DNA of 64,000 bases from Pseudomonas paraglycinae. GTDB lineage: Bacteria; Pseudomonadota; Gammaproteobacteria; Pseudomonadales; Pseudomonadaceae. Location of the stretch: NCBI RefSeq assembly GCF_021601625.1, contig NZ_BQHR01000002.1, positions 248,001 through 312,000 of the forward strand. Direction: 5' to 3'. The notes under the pieces are model-generated. The model worked only from the letters and a program-made list of their open reading frames with translations. It was not told the DNA's origin and ran no database searches. The position numbers and the translations under genes were made by a program. Positions 27,828 to 36,856 of the stretch are shown here, in pieces. How positions within the stretch are numbered: the stretch's first letter is position 1; each line of letters starts with the position of its first letter.

Positions 27828-28520
27828 ATGGGGCGCTGGCTGCTGTTGGCAGGGCTGCTGACCATCGGTGGCAGCCTGATTGGCGTCTGGCGCGGTTGGC
27901 TCGATGTGCCGCCGCAATGGAACCCGTGGGCGCCACTGGACGTGCAGGCGACGCCCAACTGGCTCACGGGCTACAAGTTGATGCGCCTGCGCAGCGATCC
28001 GGCCTTGTGCGAGCAGGCATTGGGCAGCTCCGGCCTGCGGGTTTCGCCACAGGCCGACAGTCCCGATGCGAAATGCCCGCTGATCGGCGCTTTGCGCGTG
28101 CAGGGCGGCGGGGTGGGGCTCAGCAGCAGCTTTCTCGCCAGTTGCCCGTTGGCCGTGGCGTTTGCGATGTTCGAGCGCCATACGCTGCAACCGGCGGCGC
28201 AGCAGGTCTACGGTCAATCGGTGGCTCGGGTCGATCACCTCGGCAGTTTCGCCTGCCGCAACGTCTACAACCGTGAGAACGGCGCCCTGAGTCGCCATGC
28301 CAGCGCCGATGCGCTGGACATCGCTGGCTTCCGTCTTGCGGATGGTCGTGCGATCAGCGTGCTCAAGGACTGGCCGAAGCAAAATCAGGACGCGCAGTTT
28401 CTACGTCAGGTGCGCGATGGTGCCTGCGATGCGTTCAGTGTGGTGTTGAGTCCGGACTACAACACAGCCCATCGCAATCACTTTCATGTCGATGTCGGGC
28501 GCTGGAGCGTGTGTCGCTGA
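27828..28520 (+). CDS. Extensin-like C-terminal domain protein (possible peptidoglycan peptidase)
   Basis: 230 residues. One N-terminal hydrophobic helix (~4-20) anchors it in the inner membrane, with the rest periplasmic. SRHASADALDIAGF and NHFHVDVG give the H-x6-D and H-x-H/D pattern of extensin-like/DD-carboxypeptidase domains, so it may act on peptidoglycan. Paired Cys occur through the mature part. ATG 27828 has AAGGG six bases upstream; the ATG at 27822 is too near it. It overlaps or abuts the preceding enzyme gene. Confidence 0.85.
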   Translation: MGRWLLLAGLLTIGGSLIGVWRGWLDVPPQWNPWAPLDVQATPNWLTGYKLMRLRSDPALCEQALGSSGLRVSPQADSPDAKCPLIGALRVQGGGVGLSSSFLASCPLAVAFAMFERHTLQPAAQQVYGQSVARVDHLGSFACRNVYNRENGALSRHASADALDIAGFRLADGRAISVLKDWPKQNQDAQFLRQVRDGACDAFSVVLSPDYNTAHRNHFHVDVGRWSVCR

Positions 28521-28524
28521 GGGA

Positions 28525-29139
28525 TCAGGCGGCGATGCGCAGGTTCTGCTGAACGATCGGGCGCACCCAGCCGTTATCGAAGTCCAGGGCTTTCTGCTGC
28601 TCGACGATTTCTTCCGGTGGGAACGGCGGGTACGGCTGCAGCAGATCCAGATCGAATTCGGCAATCGGCAGGTACAGCGGTTTTTTCTGCGGGGCAGGGC
28701 CTGGCTCCAGAATCGGCTGGCCGTTGTTGATCACGACCGGACGAACCCAGCTGCTGTCGAAATCCTGCTGCTTTTGCTGAGTCTTGATTTCTTCTGGCGG
28801 GAACGGAGGGTACGGCTCGGCCAGTGTCATGTCGATTTCGGCGATCGGCAGAAACAGCGGCTCCGGCGGACGCACCTCGGTTTCAACCACATCGCATTCG
28901 CGCTGGCTGACGATGTGCGCGTGCAGTTCGCTGCCGACGGTCGGTTCTTCAGGGCTTTCCAGGTCAACCGGTGGGAACGTGCCACAGGCCGGCACCACAT
29001 CACTCGATTGCTCGGCCAGTGCCTGGGCAAAAAAATCCTGCCACAGGTGGCTGACGCCGCCCAATGCTTGAGTGTTATGACGGCTGAAATCGCCTGTGGG
29101 CGAAATGTAGCCAATCGATGTGGGAAGAATGCCTGACAT
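28525..29139 (-). CDS. Hypothetical protein with two 42-residue repeats
   Basis: 204 residues. Residues 95-136 and 155-196 are near copies exactly 60 residues apart, each with [16 protein letters not shown] or [10 protein letters not shown], and DF(D)..WVRP. Each repeat is Pro-rich in the middle and ends in W-V-R-P. No TM or signal; the N-terminus is poorly conserved-looking, with [15 protein letters not shown]. Convergent with the extensin-like gene (4-base gap) and divergent from rsmJ. Function unknown. It has the look of a scaffold or partner-binding protein with two equivalent sites. Confidence 0.85.
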   Translation of the reverse strand: MSGILPTSIGYISPTGDFSRHNTQALGGVSHLWQDFFAQALAEQSSDVVPACGTFPPVDLESPEEPTVGSELHAHIVSQRECDVVETEVRPPEPLFLPIAEIDMTLAEPYPPFPPEEIKTQQKQQDFDSSWVRPVVINNGQPILEPGPAPQKKPLYLPIAEFDLDLLQPYPPFPPEEIVEQQKALDFDNGWVRPIVQQNLRIAA

Positions 29140-29232
29140 TTTTTTCGGTTGACGCTCAGCTCTGGCAAAATGCGCGTTGATTGGGTTATCGGCGGTTTTT
29201 GCCGATCCTTAACTTTTTTGAGCGTGTTTTCC

Positions 29233-30015
29233 ATGATTGAGCAACCCGCGGCCTGCCGCATCCATGTCGAGGCCCTCGGCCCGACGTTCGAAGCGCAGGC
29301 TGAACAGTGGGCGCAGCGCCTGGATCTGCCGTTGCAGGTGGCTGACGGTGAGTTTGCCCTGCAGGTCGGCGAGCAGGGTTTGCAGCTGCAACAACTGGGA
29401 CCGGATGCGCCGGGGCCGGTGCGGGTCGACTTCGTCGAAGGTGGCGCGGCTCACCGTCGGTTGTACGGCGGTGGCAGCGGACAGATGATCGCCAAGGCGG
29501 TAGGCATCGCCCAGGGCGTGCGCCCTCGGGTACTGGATGCCACGGCAGGGTTGGGCAAGGATGCGTTCGTGCTGGCCAGTCTCGGTTGCGAGATGAGCCT
29601 GATCGAGCGTCAGCCATTGATCGGCGCCTTGCTGGAGGATGGTCTGGCCCGAGCGGCGGAAGACTTCGAGGTGGCGCCGATCGTGGCTCGGATGAAGCTG
29701 CTCAAGGGCAACTCCATCGAGGTGATGCGCAATTGGGAGGGCGAGCCGCCGCAGGTGATCTACCTCGACCCGATGTTCCCGCATCGTGAGAAAACCGCGC
29801 TGGTGAAGAAGGAAATGCGCCTGTTCCGCCCGTTGGTGGGCGATGATCCGGATGCACCGGCCTTGCTGGAAGCGGCGCTGGCACTGGCCACGCACCGGGT
29901 GGTGGTCAAGCGACCGCGCAAGGCACCTTGCATCGAAGGGCCGAAACCGAGTCATGCGCTGGACGGCAAATCCAGCCGCTATGACATCTACCCGAAGAAA
30001 GCGCTCAAGGCCTGA
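29233..30015 (+). CDS. rsmJ: 16S rRNA (guanine1516-N2)-methyltransferase
   Basis: 260 residues. SAM motif [19 protein letters not shown], catalytic [20 protein letters not shown], and C-terminal [13 protein letters not shown], all of which are RsmJ/YhiQ hallmarks. It methylates G1516 of 16S rRNA. Start [10 protein letters not shown] at ATG 29233; a longer in-frame start 84 bases upstream lies in the divergent intergenic region and has no SD. A small hairpin (ATCGGC/GCCGAT, 29188-29206) precedes the start. Confidence 0.95.
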   Translation: MIEQPAACRIHVEALGPTFEAQAEQWAQRLDLPLQVADGEFALQVGEQGLQLQQLGPDAPGPVRVDFVEGGAAHRRLYGGGSGQMIAKAVGIAQGVRPRVLDATAGLGKDAFVLASLGCEMSLIERQPLIGALLEDGLARAAEDFEVAPIVARMKLLKGNSIEVMRNWEGEPPQVIYLDPMFPHREKTALVKKEMRLFRPLVGDDPDAPALLEAALALATHRVVVKRPRKAPCIEGPKPSHALDGKSSRYDIYPKKALKA

Positions 30016-30028
30016 GCCGTCGCATAAG

Positions 30029-30055
30029 AAAATCCCACGCATGGCGTGGGATTTT
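30029..30055. terminator. Bidirectional terminator between rsmJ and mexL
   Basis: AAAATCCCACGC / GCGTGGGATTTT, 12-bp perfect stem, then TTGTTTT on the plus side. Serves the convergent gene pair. Confidence 0.92.
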
Positions 30056-30060
30056 TGTTT

Positions 30061-30696
30061 TCAGGGTCGATAGGCCCGCATGAACAGCTCGACCACTTCC
30101 TGCACATGACTTTCTGCCGCCTCGCCGGTCAGCGGCTCACCGCAGCCGTACAACAGGCGGAAATTCCCCGCACCCTTGATCAGGCAAAAGAAGTGCTCGG
30201 CGGCGTTGTGCGGGTTGTCGATGCTCAGCACGCCGGTTTCGTGAATCCGCCGCAGTAAGCGTTCCATGCCTTGCACCATGCGCTGGGGGCCGGCCTCGAA
30301 GAAGATCAGTGACAGGTTGGGATCCTGACTGCCCAAGGCCATGATCAGGCGATGCAGGTTCACCGATTCATCGCTGTTGATCAGGTGGTGAAAGCCTCGC
30401 GCAATGTTCAGCAACACATTTTCCACCGCGATGCCGTCCGGCAATTCAAAGAACAGCGGCGGCAATTGCTCCTCGCATTTGGCCACTACGGCGGCGGAGA
30501 ACAGCGTCTCCTTGTCGTTGAAATGGCTGTAGACCGTCAGCTTCGACACCCCGGCCTCGGCGGCCACCGCGTCCATGCTGGTGTTGGCATAGCCATGACT
30601 CAGGAACAGGATTTTCGCCGCCTCGAGAATCGCCTGGCGCTTGGCCGGATCCTTCGGGCGGCCGGGGCCGTTTGGAGCTGAAAGATTGTTCGACAT
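30061..30696 (-). CDS. mexL: TetR-family repressor, MexL-like
   Basis: 211 residues. TetR HTH: RQAILEAAKILFLSHGYANT and VAAEAGVSKLTVYSHFNDKETLF (~20-65), then a ligand domain. It lies divergent from mexJK with a 94-bp intergenic region holding an inverted repeat. This matches the mexL-mexJ-mexK order of P. aeruginosa, where MexL represses mexJK. Symbol inferred from order and family, not from a search. Confidence 0.87.
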   Translation of the reverse strand: MSNNLSAPNGPGRPKDPAKRQAILEAAKILFLSHGYANTSMDAVAAEAGVSKLTVYSHFNDKETLFSAAVVAKCEEQLPPLFFELPDGIAVENVLLNIARGFHHLINSDESVNLHRLIMALGSQDPNLSLIFFEAGPQRMVQGMERLLRRIHETGVLSIDNPHNAAEHFFCLIKGAGNFRLLYGCGEPLTGEAAESHVQEVVELFMRAYRP

Positions 30697-30708
30697 TCTT
30701 CGCTTTTA

Positions 30709-30753
30709 ATACTGGACTGGTGAGTTTGCTATTAATAACATACCGGCCAGTAT
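30709..30753. promoter_or_regulatory. Candidate MexL operator and mexJ -10 box
   Basis: ATACTGG at 30709-30715 and its inverse CCAGTAT at 30747-30753 flank the centre, and extend to ATACTGGACTGGT / ACCGGCCAGTAT. TATAAT at 30751-30756 overlaps the right arm and may be the mexJ -10, so a bound repressor would block it. The -35 is not clear. Confidence 0.6.
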
Positions 30754-30790
30754 AATTATTCCAAGCCTCCTTAGCGAAAGGTCCTTCACC

Positions 30791-31891
30791 ATGTTCCGCC
30801 ATGCGTTGTCCTTTGCGGTGCCAGTCAGTCTGGCGTTTTTATTGTCGGCATGTGGCAAGGAAGAGGTGACGCAAGTCAGCGTGCGACCGGCCATGGTGGT
30901 GCAGCCAGAGCCTTCGGCGCAGGCGATGGAAAGTTATCCGGGCGAGGTTCGCGCCCGCTACGAACCCGATCTGGCGTTCCGCATCGGCGGCAAAGTCAGC
31001 CGACGACTGGTCGAGGAAGGCCAGCGCGTGAAGGCCGACCAACCACTCGCCGAACTCGATCCGCAGGATGTACGCCTGCAACTGGAAGCCACCCGGGCTC
31101 AGGTCGCGGCCGCCGAAGCCAACCTGAACCTGGTGCGCGCCGAGCGTGACCGCTACAAGACCTTGATGGAACGGCAGATGGTCAGCCGCTCGGCCTACGA
31201 CAATGCCGAGAACCTCTACCGCTCCGGCGAAGCCCGCCTCAAACAGATCAAAGCCGAATTCAACGTCTCGACCAATCAGGCCAGTTACGCCGTGCTGCGT
31301 GCGCCCCAGGATGGCGTGGTGGCCAAGCGTTCGGTGGAAGTCGGGCAAGTGGTCGCCGCCGGGCAGACCGTTTTTACCCTCGCCACTGATGGCGAGCGGG
31401 AAGTGCTGATCAGCCTGCCGGAGCAGAGCTTCGGCCGCTTCAAGGTCGGCCAGCCTGTCTCGGTGGAGCTGTGGACGCAACAGAATCAGCGCTTCGCCGG
31501 GCAGATCCGCGAGCTGTCGCCGGCCGCCGATCCGAAATCCCGCACCTTCGCCGCACGTATTTCATTCACTTCCGGCAAAGTCCCGGCGGAACTGGGCCAG
31601 AGCGCCCGGGTCTTCGTGCAGACCGCCGATGTCATCCCGCTGTCGGTGCCGCTCTCGGCGCTGACGGCCGAAAACGGCGCGACCTACGTCTGGGTCGTCA
31701 GCGCCAACAACACGTTGAAAAAGACCCCGGTGCGCACCGGCCCGTTCGGTGAGAAAACAGTGCCGGTGCTTGAGGGGCTGACCGCCAGCGACTGGGTGGT
31801 CGCCGCTGGCGTCCACGTGCTGCTGGAAGGGCAGCAGGTGCGTCCGGTGGATCGCTCCAACCGCGTGGTCAATCTGGCTGGCAAGGAGTAA
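30791..31891 (+). CDS. mexJ: RND efflux periplasmic adaptor lipoprotein, MexJ-like
   Basis: 366 residues. Lipobox LLSAC (Cys21) for acylation. Barrel-sandwich lipoyl halves (FRIGGKVSRRLVEEGQRVKA and VLRAPQDGVVAKRSVEVG) flank a helical hairpin (~95-150), then the beta-barrel and membrane-proximal domains. It joins the MexK pump to an outer-membrane channel, which is not encoded here; P. aeruginosa MexJK uses OprM or OpmH encoded elsewhere. Seven bases before mexK. Confidence 0.92.
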   Translation: MFRHALSFAVPVSLAFLLSACGKEEVTQVSVRPAMVVQPEPSAQAMESYPGEVRARYEPDLAFRIGGKVSRRLVEEGQRVKADQPLAELDPQDVRLQLEATRAQVAAAEANLNLVRAERDRYKTLMERQMVSRSAYDNAENLYRSGEARLKQIKAEFNVSTNQASYAVLRAPQDGVVAKRSVEVGQVVAAGQTVFTLATDGEREVLISLPEQSFGRFKVGQPVSVELWTQQNQRFAGQIRELSPAADPKSRTFAARISFTSGKVPAELGQSARVFVQTADVIPLSVPLSALTAENGATYVWVVSANNTLKKTPVRTGPFGEKTVPVLEGLTASDWVVAAGVHVLLEGQQVRPVDRSNRVVNLAGKE

Positions 31892-31898
31892 TCCCCCG

Positions 31899-34800
31899 AT
31901 GGATTTCAATCTTTCCGCCTGGGCGCTGCGCAATCGCCAGATCGTACTGTTCCTGATGCTTTTGCTGGCGATTGTCGGCGCCTTGTCCTACACCAAGCTC
32001 GGCCAGAGTGAAGACCCGCCATTCACCTTCAAGGCGATGGTCATCCAGACTCGCTGGCCGGGCGCCACGGCCCAGGAAGTTTCGCGCCAGGTTACCGAGC
32101 GCATTGAAAAGAAACTGATGGAAACCGGCGAGTACGAGCGCATCGTTTCGTTCTCGCGCCCCGGTGAATCCCAGGTCACGTTCATTGCCCGCGACTCCAT
32201 GCATTCGGTAGAGATTCCGGATCTCTGGTACCAGGTGCGCAAGAAAGTCAGCGACATTCGCCAGACCTTGCCTCCGGGGATTCAGGGGCCGTTTTTCAAC
32301 GATGAATTCGGCACCACCTTCGGCAATATCTATGCGCTGACCGGCGACGGTTTCGACTACGCGGTGCTCAAGGATTACGCCGACCGCATCCAGATCCAGC
32401 TGCAACGGGTCAAGGACGTGGGCAAGGTCGATCTGCTCGGTTTGCAGGACGAGAAGGTCTGGGTCGAGCTGTCCAACGTCAAACTCGCCACCCTCGGCTT
32501 GCCACTGGCAGCCGTGCAGCAGGCGCTGGAAGAACAGAACGCGGTGTCCACCGCCGGCTTCTTCGAAACCGGCAGCGAGCGATTGCAGCTACGGGTTTCG
32601 GGGAATTTTCAGACAGTCGACGAGATCAAGAACTTCCCGATCCGGGTCGGGGATCGTACGTTCCGCATCTCCGATGTCGCTGACGTGCGGCGTGGTTTCA
32701 ACGATCCTCCGGCACCGCGCATGCGCTTCATGGGCGAAGACGCCATCGGCCTTGCGGTGGCGATGAAGGACGGCGGCGACATTCTGGTGCTGGGCAAGGC
32801 CCTGGAAATCGAATTCGCCCGGATCCAGAAAAACCTCCCGGCCGGCATGCAGTTGCGCAAGGTCTCCGATCAGCCCGCAGCTGTGAAAACCGGCGTCGGC
32901 GAGTTCGTCCAGGTGCTGGTCGAAGCGCTGGCCATCGTGTTGCTGGTGAGCTTCTTTTCGCTCGGCGTGCGCACCGGCATGGTGGTGGCGCTGACCATTC
33001 CGCTGGTGCTGGCGATGACGTTCGCCTGCATGTATTACCTCGGCATCGGCCTGCACAAGATTTCCCTCGGTGCGCTGGTACTGGCGCTGGGTTTGCTGGT
33101 GGACGACGCGATAATCGCCGTAGAAATGATGGCGATCAAAATGGAGCAGGGTTTCGACCGGATCAAGGCTGCCAGTTATGCCTGGACCAGCACCGCGTTC
33201 CCGATGCTCACCGGTACGCTGATCACCGCGGCAGGCTTCCTGCCGATTGCCACGGCGCAGTCGGGCACAGGCGAATACACCCGCTCGATCTTCCAGGTGG
33301 TGACCATCGCCTTGCTCGCATCCTGGGTAGCGGCCGTGGTGTTTGTGCCGTATCTGGGGGAAAAGCTCCTGCCGGATCTGGCGAAGATTCACGCAGCCAA
33401 ACACGGTACGGCTGACGGCCAGACGGATCCTTACGGAACGCCGTTCTACCAGCGGGTACGGCGTCTGGTGGAGTGGTGCGTACGTCGGCGCAAAACCGTG
33501 ATCGTGCTCACCGTGCTGCTGTTCGTGGCGTCGGTGGCGTTGTTCCGGTTTGTGCCGCAGCAGTTCTTCCCGGCTTCCGGGCGACTGGAGTTGATGGTCG
33601 ATCTGAAGCTTGCCGAAGGCGCCTCGCTGGCCAATACCACGGGTGAGGTCAAACGGCTGGAAGCGATGCTCAAGGATCACGCCGGCATCGACAACTATGT
33701 CGCTTACGTCGGCACCGGTTCGCCACGTTTCTACCTGCCGCTGGATCAACAACTGCCGGCGGCGAGCTTCGCCCAATTTGTCGTGCTGGCGAAAACCATC
33801 GAGGAGCGCGAAGCGCTGCGCACGTGGCTGATCGACACGTTGAACGAGCAGTTCCCGTCCCTGCGCTCGCGGGTCACGCGTCTGGAAAACGGCCCGCCGG
33901 TTGGCTATCCGGTGCAGTTCCGCGTCACCGGCGAGCACATTGAGGAAGTGCGTGCACTGGCCCGGAAAGTCGCGGCCAAGGTGCGCGAGAACCCGCATGT
34001 GGTGAACGTGCATCTGGACTGGGAAGAGCCGAGCAAGGTCGTGTACCTGAACATCGATCAGGATCGCGCCCGGGCGTTGGGCGTGAGCACGGCGAATCTG
34101 GCGAAATTCCTCCAGAGTTCGCTGACCGGTTCCAGCGTCAGCCAGTACCGCGAGGACAACGAACTGATCGAAATCCTCCTGCGCGGCACCGTGCACGAGC
34201 GCACCGAGCTGTCGTTGCTGCCGAGTCTGGCGGTGCCGACCGACAACGGTCGCAGCGTCGCGCTGTCGCAGATTGCCACGCTGGAATATGGCTTCGAGGA
34301 AGGCATCATCTGGCACCGCAATCGCCTGCCGAACGTGACCGTGCGCGCCGACATCTATGGCAAGGAGCAGCCGGCGACGCTGGTGAAGCAGATCATGCCG
34401 ACGCTTGATCCGATTCGTGCCGAATTGCCGGACGGCTATTTGCTGGATGTCGGCGGTACGGTGGAGGATTCGGAGCGTGGGCAGAAGTCGGTGAACGCTG
34501 GCGTACCAATGTTCATTGTCGTGGTGCTGACGTTGCTGATGGTGCAGTTGCGCAGTTTTTCACGCACGGCGATGGTGTTTCTGACCGCACCGCTGGGGTT
34601 GATCGGGGTGACGCTGTTTCTGCTGGTGTTCCGTCAGCCGTTCGGGTTTGTGGCGATGCTCGGGACGATCGCGCTGTCGGGGATGATCATGCGTAACTCG
34701 GTGATTCTGGTGGATCAGATCGAGCAGGATATCGCCGCCGGGCTCAAGCCGTGGCAGGCGATAATCGAGGCGACTGTGCGGCGGTTCCGGCCGATTGTGT

Positions 34801-34967
34801 TGACGGCTTTGGCGGCGGTGTTGGCGATGATTCCGCTTTCTCGCAGTGTGTTTTTTGGGCCGATGGCGGTGGCGATTATGGGGGGGTTGATTGTTGCTAC
34901 TGCTTTGACGCTTTTGTTTTTGCCGGCGTTGTATGCGGCTTGGTTCAGGGTTCGCAAGGAGTCTTGA
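31899..34967 (+). CDS. mexK: RND efflux inner-membrane transporter, MexK-like
   Basis: 1022 residues, full length, with 12 predicted TM helices and two large periplasmic loops. N-terminal NRQIVLFLMLLLAIVGALSY and the proton-relay pair DD in GLLVDDAIIAVEMM are visible. It exports drugs with proton antiport; MexJK handles tetracycline, erythromycin and triclosan in P. aeruginosa. Odd point: the last ~60 codons use TTG and CTT for all ten Leu, and G/T-rich codons, unlike the rest of the gene, and include a run of seven G at 34880-34886. Confidence 0.93.
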   Translation: MDFNLSAWALRNRQIVLFLMLLLAIVGALSYTKLGQSEDPPFTFKAMVIQTRWPGATAQEVSRQVTERIEKKLMETGEYERIVSFSRPGESQVTFIARDSMHSVEIPDLWYQVRKKVSDIRQTLPPGIQGPFFNDEFGTTFGNIYALTGDGFDYAVLKDYADRIQIQLQRVKDVGKVDLLGLQDEKVWVELSNVKLATLGLPLAAVQQALEEQNAVSTAGFFETGSERLQLRVSGNFQTVDEIKNFPIRVGDRTFRISDVADVRRGFNDPPAPRMRFMGEDAIGLAVAMKDGGDILVLGKALEIEFARIQKNLPAGMQLRKVSDQPAAVKTGVGEFVQVLVEALAIVLLVSFFSLGVRTGMVVALTIPLVLAMTFACMYYLGIGLHKISLGALVLALGLLVDDAIIAVEMMAIKMEQGFDRIKAASYAWTSTAFPMLTGTLITAAGFLPIATAQSGTGEYTRSIFQVVTIALLASWVAAVVFVPYLGEKLLPDLAKIHAAKHGTADGQTDPYGTPFYQRVRRLVEWCVRRRKTVIVLTVLLFVASVALFRFVPQQFFPASGRLELMVDLKLAEGASLANTTGEVKRLEAMLKDHAGIDNYVAYVGTGSPRFYLPLDQQLPAASFAQFVVLAKTIEEREALRTWLIDTLNEQFPSLRSRVTRLENGPPVGYPVQFRVTGEHIEEVRALARKVAAKVRENPHVVNVHLDWEEPSKVVYLNIDQDRARALGVSTANLAKFLQSSLTGSSVSQYREDNELIEILLRGTVHERTELSLLPSLAVPTDNGRSVALSQIATLEYGFEEGIIWHRNRLPNVTVRADIYGKEQPATLVKQIMPTLDPIRAELPDGYLLDVGGTVEDSERGQKSVNAGVPMFIVVVLTLLMVQLRSFSRTAMVFLTAPLGLIGVTLFLLVFRQPFGFVAMLGTIALSGMIMRNSVILVDQIEQDIAAGLKPWQAIIEATVRRFRPIVLTALAAVLAMIPLSRSVFFGPMAVAIMGGLIVATALTLLFLPALYAAWFRVRKES

Positions 34968-35461
34968 TTTGGTTTGGTGAGCTTGGCGGCCTTTGGGCCG
35001 ACCAGACTCTTGGGGTTTTGGGTGAATATCCGTTTCTGCGGGTGTTGCGGCTGGCGGTTCCGCTCTTACAGCGGCTCACTTTTGCAAACGCCCAAAAGTA
35101 AGCAAAACGCTGGGCCCCGGCGTTCGGCCCCTCGCTGGGGCTCGGGGTTCCTTCGCTCCGGGATTCATCCGGGGGCATCGCCTCCGGTTTGCTTCGCTGC
35201 ACCTCCTCTCGATGTGTTCGACTTCGTCGAACGGCGCTACGCGCCTACCCCCGGATAAATCCCTCCACTCAGCCGGCCGATGGGGCCGGCACGTCAAAAG
35301 CGTTACTCGAGCTAACGCTCATTGTGGTTTACGCCTTTATTTGCTCGTTGTAGGAGGGGGTGTTCTCTCCTACATGTTTTTCAGACGGCTCCGATATTGA
35401 GTCGCTGTGTTGGCGGTGCTGTACTCGAGGCTGTTTTTCAGCCTTGTTTGAGTCAGCGTTG
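34968..35461. repeat. 494-bp structured non-coding element between mexK and fic
   Basis: No credible gene. The stretch ~34980-35300 resembles the long intergenic repeats of P. fluorescens (CCAAAAGTAAGCAAAACGC then GGCGTTCGGCCCCTCGCTGG). It holds three small perfect hairpins: TTCGAC-TTC-GTCGAA (35217-35231), GGCGC-TAC-GCGCC (35233-35245) and GCCGGCC-GATGG-GGCCGGC (35272-35290). The short frames inside look like chance translations. Copy number cannot be judged from this window. Confidence 0.6.
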
Positions 35462-36856
35462 ATGAAGAAACCGCCGGTATTGAAGGGGCGGGCCGATCCG
35501 GTCTTTGAGTTCTTGATGCGCGCGCCTCACAAGCAGCGTCTGGCGGATTATCTTGCGTTGCTCAAGCCGCTGGATGATCAGGGGCGGTATCTGCCTTTTG
35601 AGGATTTGCGGTATCGCTGGGCCAGCGGGCTGGATTCGCGTTTGTGTTGGGCGTTGGTCAAGATGGCGCGGGTCGCTCAGTACATTCATCTTCTGCCTTT
35701 GGGGGAACCGGCGCAGTGGGGGAAGTTTGTGCCGACGCCCACCGCGCAGAAGGCACTTTCAGTGGTTGATCGGCAAACTACGACGGCGTCGCTGGAGTAC
35801 ATGACCAGCCAGATAGGCGAGCGGGCGCATTTCAGTTATTTGCTTAACGGTCTGATCGAGGATGAGGCGATCAGCAGCAGTCAGTTGGAGGGCGCCGCGA
35901 CCACTACCCGTGTGGCCAAGGACATGCTCAAGCAACGGCGTCAGCCGCGTACGCCGGATGAGCGGATGGTCATGGGTAATTACCGGATGATGAATTTCGC
36001 CTGGGAAAAACGTTACGAGCCATTGAGCGTGGAGTTGATAGCGTCGATCCATCGAGTCGGTGTCGAAGGCATTGATGACGAGCGGTATGACCCCGGGCTT
36101 TTCAGGACCAACGATGAAGTGGTGGTGCAGGATGGCGAAGGGAATACCGTGCACACGCCTCCGCCTGCCGCCGGATTGGGGAGGCGGCTGGATTTGCTCT
36201 CGCAGTGGATCAATCAATCACAGGGCTCACCTCGGCAAAAAAACTACCTGCATCCGCTGATCAAGGCGATCACGCTGCACTTTGCCCTGGGTTACGAACA
36301 TCCGTTTCGCGACGGTAACGGGCGGGTCGCCAGGGCGCTGTTTTACTGGTTCATGTTCAAGCATGATTTTTCGGCCTTCCGTTATATCGCGATCAGTCTT
36401 TTACTGCGCAACGCGCCGGTGAAGTACGGGCGGTCGTATTTGCACAGCGAAGCCGATGAGCTCGATCTGACGTACTTCATCGAGTTTCAGTGTTCGGTGA
36501 TTCTGCGGGCGGTGGAGGGGTTTACCGAGGTGTATCGCAAGAGTGTGGCGTACAGCGAAAACTTCGAGCACTGGCTGACCTGTTCGGGCTTTTTTGATCG
36601 GCTGACAGAGCGGCAGCGAGCGATTTATCAGGTGGCCAGAAGTGGGGTGGCGAAGGAGTTCACGGCGGGGAACGTCAAGGAGCACCTTGGTTGTGCCTAC
36701 AACACAGCGGTGTCGGCGTTGAGCGGGTTGGTTGAACTGCAGGTTTTCGAGAAGAAGAAAATGGGGCGCGAGTGGGTGTACTTTTTACGTGTATCTGCTG
36801 GTGGCGGATTGAACAACGGGAGTGAGACAGCTCACTCCCGTGCCGTGTCGGCTTAG
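35462..36856 (+). CDS. Fic/DOC family protein (AMPylase) with C-terminal winged helix
   Basis: 464 residues. Canonical Fic motif HPFRDGNGRVAR starting at His280, so transfer of AMP to a protein target is expected. An N-terminal inhibitory motif SSQLEG, with Glu143, marks a class II Fic that is normally self-inhibited. The C-terminal ~60 residues (TAGNVKEHLGCAYNTAVSAL) form a winged-helix-like DNA-binding part. Start at ATG 35462 lacks a clear SD. It is inserted between mexK and the DUF4197 gene, which I remember as neighbours in P. aeruginosa. Its stop overlaps the DUF4197 stop by 4 bp on the other strand. No antitoxin gene is adjacent. Confidence 0.93.
   Translation: MKKPPVLKGRADPVFEFLMRAPHKQRLADYLALLKPLDDQGRYLPFEDLRYRWASGLDSRLCWALVKMARVAQYIHLLPLGEPAQWGKFVPTPTAQKALSVVDRQTTTASLEYMTSQIGERAHFSYLLNGLIEDEAISSSQLEGAATTTRVAKDMLKQRRQPRTPDERMVMGNYRMMNFAWEKRYEPLSVELIASIHRVGVEGIDDERYDPGLFRTNDEVVVQDGEGNTVHTPPPAAGLGRRLDLLSQWINQSQGSPRQKNYLHPLIKAITLHFALGYEHPFRDGNGRVARALFYWFMFKHDFSAFRYIAISLLLRNAPVKYGRSYLHSEADELDLTYFIEFQCSVILRAVEGFTEVYRKSVAYSENFEHWLTCSGFFDRLTERQRAIYQVARSGVAKEFTAGNVKEHLGCAYNTAVSALSGLVELQVFEKKKMGREWVYFLRVSAGGGLNNGSETAHSRAVSA

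Noticed and set aside
32589-34316. A 575-codon minus-strand frame opposite mexK
   Set aside because: Antisense shadow; low-complexity His/Gln/Arg composition, no start signal, mexK is intact.
34974-35258. Small ORFs in the mexK-fic gap
   Set aside because: They follow the repeat element with Ser/Arg/Pro-rich, low-information sequence and no SD; more likely spurious.
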